Assembly (NCBI GenBank): GCA_052117325.1
Contig: JBQKJJ010000013.1
Reading direction: 5' to 3' (one strand)
DNA length: 64,000 nt
Origin: CAG-964 sp902789345
GTDB lineage: Bacteria; Bacillota; Clostridia; Oscillospirales; Acutalibacteraceae
The notes below the pieces were generated by a model. The model saw only the letters and a program-made list of their open reading frames with translations. It had not been told where the DNA came from and did no database searches. Position numbers and translations under genes: made by a program. Of the stretch, positions 1 through 8,369 are shown piece by piece (within the stretch, counting starts at the first letter, position 1; every line of letters begins with the position of its first letter).

Positions 1-47
1 AGATGTTTTTGGTAAATAACGGACAAATATCGGAAAAAACTATATAG
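1..47 (+). CDS. recF: RecF C-terminus (partial)
   Basis: Open frame entering from the left edge and stopping at TAG 45-47. The visible residues MFLVNNGQISEKTI resemble the end of RecF, which usually finishes with a hydrophobic strand and an N-G-x-I turn. RecF loads RecA at gaps during DNA repair. The position, 24 bases before remB and upstream of gyrB, is where recF sits in Firmicutes origin regions. Only about 14 residues are visible, so the call rests on context as much as sequence. Confidence 0.6.
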   Translation, partial: MFLVNNGQISEKTI

Positions 48-71
48 AAAAGCTATATAAAGGATAGAATT

Positions 72-332
72 ATGTATTTGCATTTAGGCAATAATACTGT
101 GGTAAACAGTAATGAAATTATAGGTATATTTGATATGGATAATACTACTGTTTCTAAGCATACCAGAAAGTATCTTGCACAAAGAACAAAAAACGGCGAG
201 GTAGTTAATGTTTCTTTAGAACTTCCAAAGTCATTTGTGGTGTGCAGCAGTAATAATAAAAAAACGGTATATATCAGCCAGCTGTCACCAAAGACATTGC
301 TGAAGAGAAAAAATTTTTTAAAGTATTTGTAA
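72..332 (+). CDS. remB: RemB-like DUF370 regulator
   Basis: An 86-residue protein beginning MYLHLGNNTVVNSNEIIGIF, the DUF370 signature shared with Bacillus subtilis YaaB/RemB (MYIHLG...VV...IVGIFD). The family includes DNA-binding regulators of matrix genes in B. subtilis; the role here is inferred. The length matches the family. It lies between recF and gyrB as in B. subtilis. An AAAGGA ribosome site about 8 bases upstream (around 60-65) supports the ATG. Confidence 0.85.
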   Translation: MYLHLGNNTVVNSNEIIGIFDMDNTTVSKHTRKYLAQRTKNGEVVNVSLELPKSFVVCSSNNKKTVYISQLSPKTLLKRKNFLKYL

Positions 333-359
333 CTTTACAGAAGGGACTGGCTATAAATT

Positions 360-821
360 ATGAAAACAAGATGCCCGTATTGCGGAAAAAAACTTGGTTA
401 TTTTCAAGCCTTTATTGAGAGAAAAAGAGGAGAGCACACCTGCAGCCATTGTGGAAGAAACTCTACGGTATTTTTTTCTACAACATACAAGGTGTTAATT
501 GTTTTGACAATATTGCTGGCAGTTGCTTTAGTTATAATTTCAGTTAATCCATATTTTACATTTGGTTTATGGGGAATGCTGTGGGTAGCTGTGCCGTTTA
601 TTATTCTGTACATAATTACGCCTTTTTTCCTTAAGCTGGTTCCAATAAAGAAAAAATCAGTTGTAGATATTGAGAAAATTGAGGCGGAATCGGAGCTTGA
701 AAGCTACTCAACAAGGTCTATGGATAAGCTTGACGAAAAAAGCTATAAAAAAGAAAGCAGCTTAACCGATACTCAAAGCGGAAATGATGACTTTCTGGAT
801 ATATCGGAGCTGAAGCTGTAA
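360..821 (+). CDS. zinc-ribbon membrane protein, unknown function
   Basis: A 153-residue protein with an N-terminal zinc ribbon (C5-x2-C8 and C28-x2-C31), two hydrophobic segments (about 45-62 and 70-95), then a Lys-rich stop-transfer stretch and a charged, Ser/Glu/Lys-rich cytoplasmic tail of about 55 residues. This layout predicts a membrane protein with a cytosolic metal-binding head. The next gene has the same ribbon-plus-two-TM plan, suggesting a local duplication. Its place between remB and gyrB suggests co-transcription with them. No function can be assigned. Confidence 0.7.
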   Translation: MKTRCPYCGKKLGYFQAFIERKRGEHTCSHCGRNSTVFFSTTYKVLIVLTILLAVALVIISVNPYFTFGLWGMLWVAVPFIILYIITPFFLKLVPIKKKSVVDIEKIEAESELESYSTRSMDKLDEKSYKKESSLTDTQSGNDDFLDISELKL

Positions 822-837
822 TTTAGGAAGTGTAAAT

Positions 838-1194
838 TTGAAACTTTTAAAGTTACCTGTCTGTCCCCACTGTAACGCAGTTTACAGATATAACGAAGTG
901 AAAAATATGACAAGGTATAAGAACATTGAATGCAGACACTGCAAAAAGGTGTTTACTGTATATAAAGCAAAGGGACGGGCAATATTTTTATCAATAGATA
1001 TTGCTGTGTTTATCCTGTTAAATATTTTACTTTTTCATTTTTGTAATTTTAATTTAATAGGATTGCTACTATTTACACTAATATTTTTTGGATTATCATT
1101 GTTAATTTTACCTTTTACTGTTCGATTTAAAAAGTATACCGAAGCAACGCAAAATAGTAAAACTAATAATATAAAAAATAAAACTAGAAAATAA
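838..1194 (+). CDS. zinc-ribbon membrane protein, paralogue of previous gene
   Basis: A 118-residue protein starting at TTG 838, with AGGAAG about 8 bases upstream. It has C9-x2-C12 and C32-x2-C35 followed by two transmembrane segments (about 49-68 and 73-95) and a short basic tail. The plan repeats the gene just upstream, but the acidic tail is missing. Lower GC content and Asn/Lys/Ile bias at the 3' end suggest weak constraint on the tail. Function unknown. Confidence 0.65.
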   Translation: MKLLKLPVCPHCNAVYRYNEVKNMTRYKNIECRHCKKVFTVYKAKGRAIFLSIDIAVFILLNILLFHFCNFNLIGLLLFTLIFFGLSLLILPFTVRFKKYTEATQNSKTNNIKNKTRK

Positions 1195-1228
1195 ATTCGA
1201 GAGAAAAATTAAAACGGAGGGTTTTTAA

Positions 1229-3169
1229 TTGGATAATCTTGATATTACAAAGGTTGAAAATGAATACGGTGCCAATGAAATACAGGTGCTGGAGGGCTTG
1301 GAGGCTGTCAGAAAAAGACCGGGTATGTATATTGGTTCTACAGGTCCTGCCGGACTTCACCACCTTGTTTACGAAATTGTAGATAACTCAATAGACGAGG
1401 CACTTGCAGGCTACTGTACCAAAATTGATGTAGAAATTTTGCCTGACAACATAATAAGAGTCAGAGATAACGGCAGAGGTATTCCTGTAGGCATAAATGA
1501 AAAAATGGGCATACCTGCTGTTACTGTTGTATTTACCGTACTGCATGCAGGCGGTAAATTTGGCGGCGGCGGATATAAGGTATCCGGCGGACTGCACGGC
1601 GTAGGTGCGTCTGTTGTAAATGCACTTTCAGAGTGGCTTGAGGTTACTATATGCGACGGTGAAAAGGTCTATAAGCAAAGATACGAGCGTGGAAACATAG
1701 TGTCTGACCTACAGGTAGTTGGTGAAAGTACCGAAAAAGGCACAGAGGTAATTTTTAAGGCTGATGCCGAAATATTCAAAGAAACTACCGTTTATGAGTT
1801 TGATATTCTTGAAAGAAGACTTCGTGAGCAGGCATTTCTTAATGCCGGCGTAAATATTGAGCTTAAAGATTTGCGTGACAGTGAAAATATTCTTAACGAA
1901 AACTTTAAGTATGACGGCGGTATTGTCAGCTTTGTAGAGTACATTCATAAAAAGCGTGAGCTGGATGTAATACATCCTGATATTATGTATTTTACAGCTA
2001 CTGCACCTGACGATTCATCATCTGTAGAGGTTGCTATGCAATACAATGAAAGCTATAACGAAATAATGCTTTCATTTGCAAACAACATTCATACAGTAGA
2101 CGGCGGTACAGCAGAAGACGGCTTTAAGCGTGGCTTAACCAGAGTTATGAATGATTATGCCAGAAAGTTTAATATATTAAAGGACAACGATAAAAATCTG
2201 ACAGGCGAGGACTTGCGAGAAGGCCTTACAGTTGTAATAAGCGTAAAGCTGAAAGAGGCGCAGTTTGAGGGACAAACAAAAACTAAGCTTGGTAATACCG
2301 AAATTAGAACTATGGTAGAAAAGCTTATGAACGATAAGCTGAAGGTTTATCTTGAAGAAAACCCAAGCTCCGCAAAGCTTATATTTGAAAAAGCGCTTGC
2401 AGCGTCAAGAGCAAGAGAGGCCGCAAGAAAAGCAAAGGACCTTGTAAGAAGAAAGTCAGCTATGGAAAATGCCTCTCTGCCGGGTAAACTTGCCGATTGT
2501 CAGTCAAGAGATGCAAACGAAACAGAGATATACATAGTAGAGGGTGACTCTGCGGGCGGTTCTGCAAAGGGCGGCCGTGACAGAAGATACCAGGCTATTC
2601 TTCCTTTGTGGGGTAAAATGCTTAATGTTGAAAAGGCAAGACTTGACCGTGTATACGGAAACGACAAGCTAATGCCTGTTATTACTGCATTGGGAACAGG
2701 CATAGGCGAGGATTTTGATATTGAAAAGCTAAGATACGGCAAGGTTATTATTATGGCGGATGCCGATGTTGACGGATCTCATATCAGAACACTTTTGCTT
2801 ACATTTTTCTTTAGATTTATGCGCCCTTTAGTTGAGCAGGGACATGTTTATATAGCACAGCCGCCTCTTTACAGAATTACAAAGAATAAGGAACACAGGT
2901 ATGCTTATTCTGATGAAGAAAGAGACGCTATACTACAGCAAATTGAAGGAAAATCTGACATACAGCGTTATAAAGGTCTTGGTGAGATGGACTCAGAGCA
3001 GTTGTGGGAAACTACAATGAACCCTGAAACCAGAATTATGCTTAGGGTAGACCTAGCTGACGCCGAGGCAGCAGATGAAATTTTTACAATTCTTATGGGT
3101 GACAAGGTTGAACCAAGAAGAGAATTTATTGAGAAAAACGCTAAGTATGTACAAAATCTTGATATTTAA
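1229..3169 (+). CDS. gyrB: DNA gyrase subunit B
   Basis: ATPase subunit of the type II topoisomerase that introduces negative supercoils. The 646-residue length fits the short Gram-positive GyrB. Visible motifs are the GHKL ATP site (EIVDNSIDEALAG, then GGLHGVGASVVNALS), the TOPRIM motif EGDSAGGSAKGGRDRR, and DADVDGSHIRTL carrying the magnesium-binding acidic residues. The C-terminus RREFIEKNAKYVQNLDI is canonical. It starts at TTG 1229 behind ACGGAGGG (1214-1221). gyrA lies downstream, separated by two small genes, which is slightly unusual because gyrB and gyrA are often adjacent. Confidence 0.98.
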   Translation: MDNLDITKVENEYGANEIQVLEGLEAVRKRPGMYIGSTGPAGLHHLVYEIVDNSIDEALAGYCTKIDVEILPDNIIRVRDNGRGIPVGINEKMGIPAVTVVFTVLHAGGKFGGGGYKVSGGLHGVGASVVNALSEWLEVTICDGEKVYKQRYERGNIVSDLQVVGESTEKGTEVIFKADAEIFKETTVYEFDILERRLREQAFLNAGVNIELKDLRDSENILNENFKYDGGIVSFVEYIHKKRELDVIHPDIMYFTATAPDDSSSVEVAMQYNESYNEIMLSFANNIHTVDGGTAEDGFKRGLTRVMNDYARKFNILKDNDKNLTGEDLREGLTVVISVKLKEAQFEGQTKTKLGNTEIRTMVEKLMNDKLKVYLEENPSSAKLIFEKALAASRAREAARKAKDLVRRKSAMENASLPGKLADCQSRDANETEIYIVEGDSAGGSAKGGRDRRYQAILPLWGKMLNVEKARLDRVYGNDKLMPVITALGTGIGEDFDIEKLRYGKVIIMADADVDGSHIRTLLLTFFFRFMRPLVEQGHVYIAQPPLYRITKNKEHRYAYSDEERDAILQQIEGKSDIQRYKGLGEMDSEQLWETTMNPETRIMLRVDLADAEAADEIFTILMGDKVEPRREFIEKNAKYVQNLDI

Positions 3170-3182
3170 CAGGTGAATAGTA

Positions 3183-3791
3183 TTGGATAGTAATTCAGAA
3201 AGTGTAAATAACACTGATAATATAAAAGAAATTCTTGATGAGGTACATTATTCCGAAAATATAAACGAGTGCCGTAAAAAAGAGGTTCTTATATACGAAA
3301 ACGAGTACAAAATAAGTAAAAATGAAGCATATGAGGGACTGAAAAATTCCGGAATGATCAAAACCGTAGGCACAAGATTTGTAATATACACTGTTATTTT
3401 ACTGCTTGCCATAGCCGGTTTTGTAGTTGCGTATGTTATAAAGAATAATATTAATGATTTAATATTTGCTTTTATTTCTTTGGCTGTGCTTGTAATTATA
3501 TGGTTTGTTCCTCATTTTTCATTAAATAAGCTTGCAAAAGTAAATGCAAACGGCAATGTTATAAAATTTAAAGTATACGATAGCAGTCTGCAAATTTTCT
3601 GCAACAAAAACAGTTGGTATATTCCCCTTGATAACTCAAACAGAATGAAGCTGTGTAAAAATGTAATTGTTATAAAAAGAATTAAGGATAATCAGTTATT
3701 TGTAATACCCCTAAGGGCTATTGAAAGTGACAAAACAGAAACTGTTATAGAAGTGCTTAAAAAGGGTACACTAACATTAGGAAATAATTAA
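3183..3791 (+). CDS. YcxB-like membrane protein
   Basis: A 202-residue protein starting at TTG 3183, 13 bases after gyrB, so probably in the same transcript. Residues 66-85 and 92-112 are hydrophobic and form a membrane hairpin. The C-terminal part (about 115-195) has the pattern of the YcxB-like domain: alternating strands with conserved W-Y-I-P-L and F-V-I-P-L-R-A segments. YcxB proteins have no known biochemical function. The N-terminal 55 residues are charged and probably cytosolic. Confidence 0.6.
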   Translation: MDSNSESVNNTDNIKEILDEVHYSENINECRKKEVLIYENEYKISKNEAYEGLKNSGMIKTVGTRFVIYTVILLLAIAGFVVAYVIKNNINDLIFAFISLAVLVIIWFVPHFSLNKLAKVNANGNVIKFKVYDSSLQIFCNKNSWYIPLDNSNRMKLCKNVIVIKRIKDNQLFVIPLRAIESDKTETVIEVLKKGTLTLGNN

Positions 3792-3838
3792 AATATATGT
3801 GTTAATGTGCATTTTATAATATAAAATAAGGTGATATT

Positions 3839-4255
3839 TTGAAAACAAAAACATTTATTACAGCAAGATACGGTGAAACTGATATGATGGGTATTGTGCA
3901 TCATTCTGTATATGCACTTTACTACGAGCAGGCCAGAGTAGAATTTATTAACAACTTTGGTATAAGCTATTTGCAGTTGGAAAAGGACGGTCTAATGCTG
4001 CCTTTGGTAAACTTGGGATGCAGCTATAAAAAGCCGCTGCATTTTGCAGATGAATTTGTAGTAGAAACTTCAGTTGAAAATATTAAGCCTGCAAAGATAA
4101 GATTTAGGTATGAGGTTTATAACAGCAATAACGAGCTTGTAAATGTTGGATTTACAGAGCATGGTTTTGTAGACAGCAGTACATTTAAGCCTATTAATGC
4201 AAGAAAGCTCTTTCCTGATATATATAATAAGCTTAGTGAAAGCATAGAAAGCTAG
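3839..4255 (+). CDS. acyl-CoA thioesterase, YbgC/FadM hotdog family
   Basis: A 138-residue single hotdog-fold protein. The N-terminal segment TARYGETDMMGIVHHSVYALYYEQAR matches the 4HBT signature of YbgC-type thioesterases, in which the Asp before M-x-G-I-V-H-H-x-x-Y is catalytic. The family hydrolyses short or medium acyl-CoA, or 4-hydroxybenzoyl-CoA; substrate cannot be read from sequence. It starts at TTG 3839 behind AAGGTG. It sits between gyrB and gyrA and may be read with them. Confidence 0.85.
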   Translation: MKTKTFITARYGETDMMGIVHHSVYALYYEQARVEFINNFGISYLQLEKDGLMLPLVNLGCSYKKPLHFADEFVVETSVENIKPAKIRFRYEVYNSNNELVNVGFTEHGFVDSSTFKPINARKLFPDIYNKLSESIES

Positions 4256-4308
4256 TTTTACAATAGAATTTGAAAGACACTTAATTTATAAAAAGAGGGT
4301 GCAATCCT

Positions 4309-6834
4309 GTGGAAAATAAAGAAATAAGTAATACCGGAAAAATAATTGATGTTGACCTGCGTAAAGAAATGCAAACTTCATTTATGGCATACTCAATGTC
4401 TGTTATTGTTTCAAGAGCATTACCGGATGTTCGTGACGGCTTAAAGCCTGTACATAGAAGAATATTATATACCATGAATGAAAACAACCTTACACCGGAG
4501 AAGCCGTACAGAAAATGTGCGGATACTGTAGGTTCTGTGTTGGGTAGGTATCATCCACACGGTGATGCCTCTGTATATGATGCTCTTGTAAGACTTGCAC
4601 AGGATTTTTCAATGAGATATCCTCTTGTAGACGGCCACGGTAACTTTGGTTCGGTAGACGGCGACCCGCCTGCTGCTTACAGATATACAGAGTCAAAAAT
4701 GACGAAAATGTCTGTTGAAATGCTTACGGATATTGACAAAGAAACAGTTGACTTTACTCCTAACTTTGACGACAGACTTATGGAGCCTACTGTTTTACCT
4801 TCTCGTTTCCCTAATTTATTGGTAAACGGCTCAAGCGGTATTGCCGTAGGTATGGCTACAAATATTCCTCCTCATAACCTTGGTGAGGTTATAGACGCAA
4901 TGTGCTATCTTATTGATAACCCTGATGCAGAACTTCCGCAGCTTATGGAATATATTCAGGGCCCTGACTTCCCTACAAGCGCATTAATAATGGGCAGGTC
5001 AGGCATTAGAGCAGCATATGCAACAGGCAGAGGAAAAATTATAGTTCGTGCTAAGGCTGAAATTGTAGAGGGTAAAAACGGCAGATTTAAAATTATAGTT
5101 ACCGAGCTGCCATACCAGGTAAACAAAGCACGCCTTGTTGAAAGCATTGCAGAGCTTTGCAAGGACAAGCGTATTGACGGTATAACTAACATTGAAGACC
5201 ATTCAGACAGAAATGGTATGCATATTGAGATAGACATAAGACGAGATGTTTCTCCGCAAATTGTGCTTAACAAGCTGTATTCACTGTCGCAAATGCAGGT
5301 TACATTTGGTGTAATTATGCTTGCTATTGTAAACGGTGAACCGAAAATACTTACTCTAAAGCAAATTTTACAGCATTATATTGACTTCCAGGTTGATGTA
5401 ATTCGCAGAAGAACAATATTTGATCTAAAAAAAGCCGAAGAAAGAGCACATATTTTAGAGGGCTTAAAGATTGCACTTGACTTTATTGATGAGGTTATTG
5501 CAATTATAAGAAGCTCAAAAGACCAGTCAACAGCTAAAAAGAGATTGTCTGAAAGATTTGGACTTGATGATATACAAACACAGGCCATTGTACAGATGCG
5601 TCTTGGACAGCTGACAGGTCTGGAAAGAAATAAAATTGAAGCTGAATTACAGCAGCTAGTTGAGAAAATTAAGGACTACAAGGATATTATAGAAAGCCAC
5701 ATGCGTCAGCTGGAAATTGTTAAAACCGAGGCTATGGAAATAAGAAGAAAATTTGCTGACCCAAGAAGAACAGAGATATTGTCTGTTAGCGGTGAAGTGG
5801 ATATTGAAGACCTTATTCCGCAGGAGGAATGCGTGCTTACTATGACACGCTTTGGCTATGTTAAAAGACTGTCGGTAGACACCTACCATACACAAAAGCG
5901 TGGCGGCAGAGGCGTATCCGGTATGAGCAGACGAGAAGAAGATGTAGCGTCCGATATGTTTGTTATTAACAGTCACGACTATGTTTTGTTCTTTACAAAT
6001 TTCGGCAGAGTATACAGACTAAAATGTTACGAAATTCCGGAGGGCAGCCGAACCTCTAAGGGTATGAATATTGCCAATTTGCTGCCTATTGCGCCGGAGG
6101 AAAAGGTTACATCTGTAATTAAGGTACCGGAGTTTGACGACGAAAAGTATCTTATTATGGTTACTAAGCAGGGACTTGTTAAGAGAATTAAGCTAAGTGC
6201 ATACAACACCAATAGAAAAGGCGGTATAGTTGCGCTGGAGCTTAATGAGGGTGACGAGCTTGCCTGGGTAAGAATGACTGACGGCAACAGCCAGGTAGTA
6301 GTTGCAACAAGACTTGGTAAGGCTATTCGTTTTGATGAAAACGATGTTCGCCCAATGGGAAGAACCGCAAGGGGTGTAAAGGCTCTTACTTTGCTGGGTG
6401 ATGACTATGTAATCGGTATGACAACCGTAAACGAAAACGATATGATACTCACAGTATCAGAAACAGGATACGGCAGACTGTCTAATGTAAGCGACTACAG
6501 ACTGCAGTCCAGAGGCGGTAAGGGTATTATTAACTATCATACAGAGAAATACGGCAATGTTGCTGCTATAAGCGCTGTTGATGTTGATAATGACGATATT
6601 ATTATTATTTCCTCTGACGGTGTTATTATAAGAATTGAGGCAAGCTCTATCAGAATTTGCTCAAGACCTAGTAAGGGTGTAACCGTAATGAGAGTAAATG
6701 AAGAAAATAAGGTTGTTACTCTTGCTGTTGCTCCTCACGAGGAAGAAGAGGTTGACCAGCCTGTTGAAAATACAGAGGAAGATTTATCAGAAGAAATTCC
6801 GGAGAATACTTCTGCTGACGACACTCAGAAATAA
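4309..6834 (+). CDS. gyrA: DNA gyrase subunit A
   Basis: DNA-cleaving and wrapping subunit of gyrase, 841 residues, starting at GTG 4309 behind GAGGGTG. The catalytic tyrosine is Y126 in AAYRYTE. The quinolone-determining region reads GRYHPHGDASVYDALVR, with Ala87 and Asp91 at the positions of Escherichia coli S83 and D87. The C-terminal beta-pinwheel carries a GyrA box, QKRGGRG (around residue 530), which identifies gyrase rather than topoisomerase IV. The tail after about residue 810 is acidic (EEEEVDQPVENTEEDLSEE), a common feature of gyrase tails. Confidence 0.98.
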   Translation: MENKEISNTGKIIDVDLRKEMQTSFMAYSMSVIVSRALPDVRDGLKPVHRRILYTMNENNLTPEKPYRKCADTVGSVLGRYHPHGDASVYDALVRLAQDFSMRYPLVDGHGNFGSVDGDPPAAYRYTESKMTKMSVEMLTDIDKETVDFTPNFDDRLMEPTVLPSRFPNLLVNGSSGIAVGMATNIPPHNLGEVIDAMCYLIDNPDAELPQLMEYIQGPDFPTSALIMGRSGIRAAYATGRGKIIVRAKAEIVEGKNGRFKIIVTELPYQVNKARLVESIAELCKDKRIDGITNIEDHSDRNGMHIEIDIRRDVSPQIVLNKLYSLSQMQVTFGVIMLAIVNGEPKILTLKQILQHYIDFQVDVIRRRTIFDLKKAEERAHILEGLKIALDFIDEVIAIIRSSKDQSTAKKRLSERFGLDDIQTQAIVQMRLGQLTGLERNKIEAELQQLVEKIKDYKDIIESHMRQLEIVKTEAMEIRRKFADPRRTEILSVSGEVDIEDLIPQEECVLTMTRFGYVKRLSVDTYHTQKRGGRGVSGMSRREEDVASDMFVINSHDYVLFFTNFGRVYRLKCYEIPEGSRTSKGMNIANLLPIAPEEKVTSVIKVPEFDDEKYLIMVTKQGLVKRIKLSAYNTNRKGGIVALELNEGDELAWVRMTDGNSQVVVATRLGKAIRFDENDVRPMGRTARGVKALTLLGDDYVIGMTTVNENDMILTVSETGYGRLSNVSDYRLQSRGGKGIINYHTEKYGNVAAISAVDVDNDDIIIISSDGVIIRIEASSIRICSRPSKGVTVMRVNEENKVVTLAVAPHEEEEVDQPVENTEEDLSEEIPENTSADDTQK

Positions 6835-6854
6835 TTATAGTATTTTATGTTTGT

Positions 6855-6873
6855 GGGCGACCAATGGTCGCCC
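6855..6873 (+). terminator. hairpin after gyrA
   Basis: GGGCGACC-AAT-GGTCGCCC is a perfect 8-bp stem with a 3-base loop, 20 bases after the gyrA stop. It is followed by GTAGCTTTATTTT, a weak U-tract, so it probably acts as a gyrA terminator or 3' stabilizer. Confidence 0.6.
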
Positions 6874-6947
6874 GTAGCTTTATTTTGCGTAAAATTAGTA
6901 ATATTAAATATTAATGTATTATATAATATAAAATTAGGTGAAAAATT

Positions 6948-8315
6948 ATGAATAACAGTACAATAGCAGCTATTTCTACCGCTAACGGACCGGGTGGTAT
7001 TGGCGTTATAAGAATATCCGGAGATAATGCTTTTACCATAGGTGACAAAATATTTAAAGGTGTAAACGGTAAAAAAATTACTGATATGCAGGGCTATACT
7101 GCCGCATACGGGTTTGTATATGACGGTGATGAAAAGCTTGACGAGGTAGTTGTAACTGTTTTTAAAGCACCACACAGCTATACAGGCGAAAATGTTCTTG
7201 AAATATCATGTCACGGCGGTATGTATATAACAAAGCAGGTACTGCGTGCAGTAATTAACAGCGGTGCTGTTGCAGCACAGGCAGGTGAATTTACCCAAAG
7301 AGCATTTTTAAACGGAAAAATGGATTTGTCAGAGGCAGAGGCAGTTATGGATATTATCTCTGCAAAGGGTAAAACCCAGGCCAGAGCTGCCCTTGCCTGC
7401 CGTGAGGGTAAAATAAGTAAGGAAATTTTTAAAGTGAACGATATATTGGTAGGTTGTGCAGCACACTTGTCTGCATGGGCCGACTACCCCGAGGAGGATA
7501 TTCCAGAGGTTGAAAGCAGTACTTTAAGCAAAGATTTAAACAATGCAAAAGAAATTGTTGAAAACTTGCTTAAAAATTATGATGCAGGTATGGTGCTTAA
7601 AAATGGTGTAGATACCATAATAGTAGGCAAACCAAATGTCGGCAAGTCTACCCTTATGAATCAGTTGACAGGCTACGAAAAATCTATAGTAACCGACATT
7701 CCCGGAACTACAAGAGATATTATAGAAGAAACTGTTGTTCTTGGTGATGTTACCTTAAATTTATCCGATACTGCGGGACTTCGTGACACTGACAATGTAG
7801 TAGAGCAAATAGGAGTTGACCGTGCAAGGAAAAAGCTTGAAACCGGAGGACTTATACTGGCTGTGTTTGATGCTACCGACGAATTGAATGATGAAGATGT
7901 TAATTTGTTGAAAACTATAAGCTCTTTACCTTCTGTAGCAATAATTAATAAAACAGACCAAACCTCTGTTATTGATGTTGAGTTTATTAAGTCTTTAGTA
8001 AAAAATGTAGTGTTTATTTCTGCAAAAAACGGTGACGGCATTAGTGAATTAATAAGTATAATTGAGAAAATTACAGGTATGGCAAACTTTGACCCGTCAG
8101 TAGCTACATTAGCTACCGAAAGACAGCGTGACTGTGCAGTAAAGGCGCTTGACGCAATAAATGAAGCAATAAATGCATTAGAAATTGGTATGACATTGGA
8201 TGCTGTAACCGTTTCTATTGAAGACGCAGTACAAAGTATACTTGAAATTACCGGAGAGCGTGCCGGTGAAGTAATAGTACACAGTGTATTTTCAAAATTT
8301 TGTGTTGGTAAATAA
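6948..8315 (+). CDS. mnmE: tRNA modification GTPase MnmE
   Basis: A 455-residue GTPase that works with MnmG to place carboxymethylaminomethyl groups on U34 of tRNAs. The N-terminal domain begins with TIAAISTANGPGGIGVIRISG, the folate-binding domain signature. The G1 loop GKPNVGKS is at 227-234, followed by DIPGTTRD and DTAGLRD (G2/G3) and NKTD (G4). The C-terminus FCVGK ends with the family's conserved Cys (C452). mnmG follows after 54 bases. The order mnmE-mnmG-rsmG-noc-parA-parB is the conserved Firmicutes origin-left arm. Confidence 0.97.
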   Translation: MNNSTIAAISTANGPGGIGVIRISGDNAFTIGDKIFKGVNGKKITDMQGYTAAYGFVYDGDEKLDEVVVTVFKAPHSYTGENVLEISCHGGMYITKQVLRAVINSGAVAAQAGEFTQRAFLNGKMDLSEAEAVMDIISAKGKTQARAALACREGKISKEIFKVNDILVGCAAHLSAWADYPEEDIPEVESSTLSKDLNNAKEIVENLLKNYDAGMVLKNGVDTIIVGKPNVGKSTLMNQLTGYEKSIVTDIPGTTRDIIEETVVLGDVTLNLSDTAGLRDTDNVVEQIGVDRARKKLETGGLILAVFDATDELNDEDVNLLKTISSLPSVAIINKTDQTSVIDVEFIKSLVKNVVFISAKNGDGISELISIIEKITGMANFDPSVATLATERQRDCAVKALDAINEAINALEIGMTLDAVTVSIEDAVQSILEITGERAGEVIVHSVFSKFCVGK

Positions 8316-8369
8316 ATTTGTGCTGTGTGCATAGATTAAGGAGTTTTATAAAGAAAGTGGTGGCAGATA

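Noticed and set aside
7673..8332. 219-codon minus-strand frame opposite mnmE
   Set aside because: Ser/Ile/Thr-rich antisense shadow of a conserved gene, with no ribosome site.
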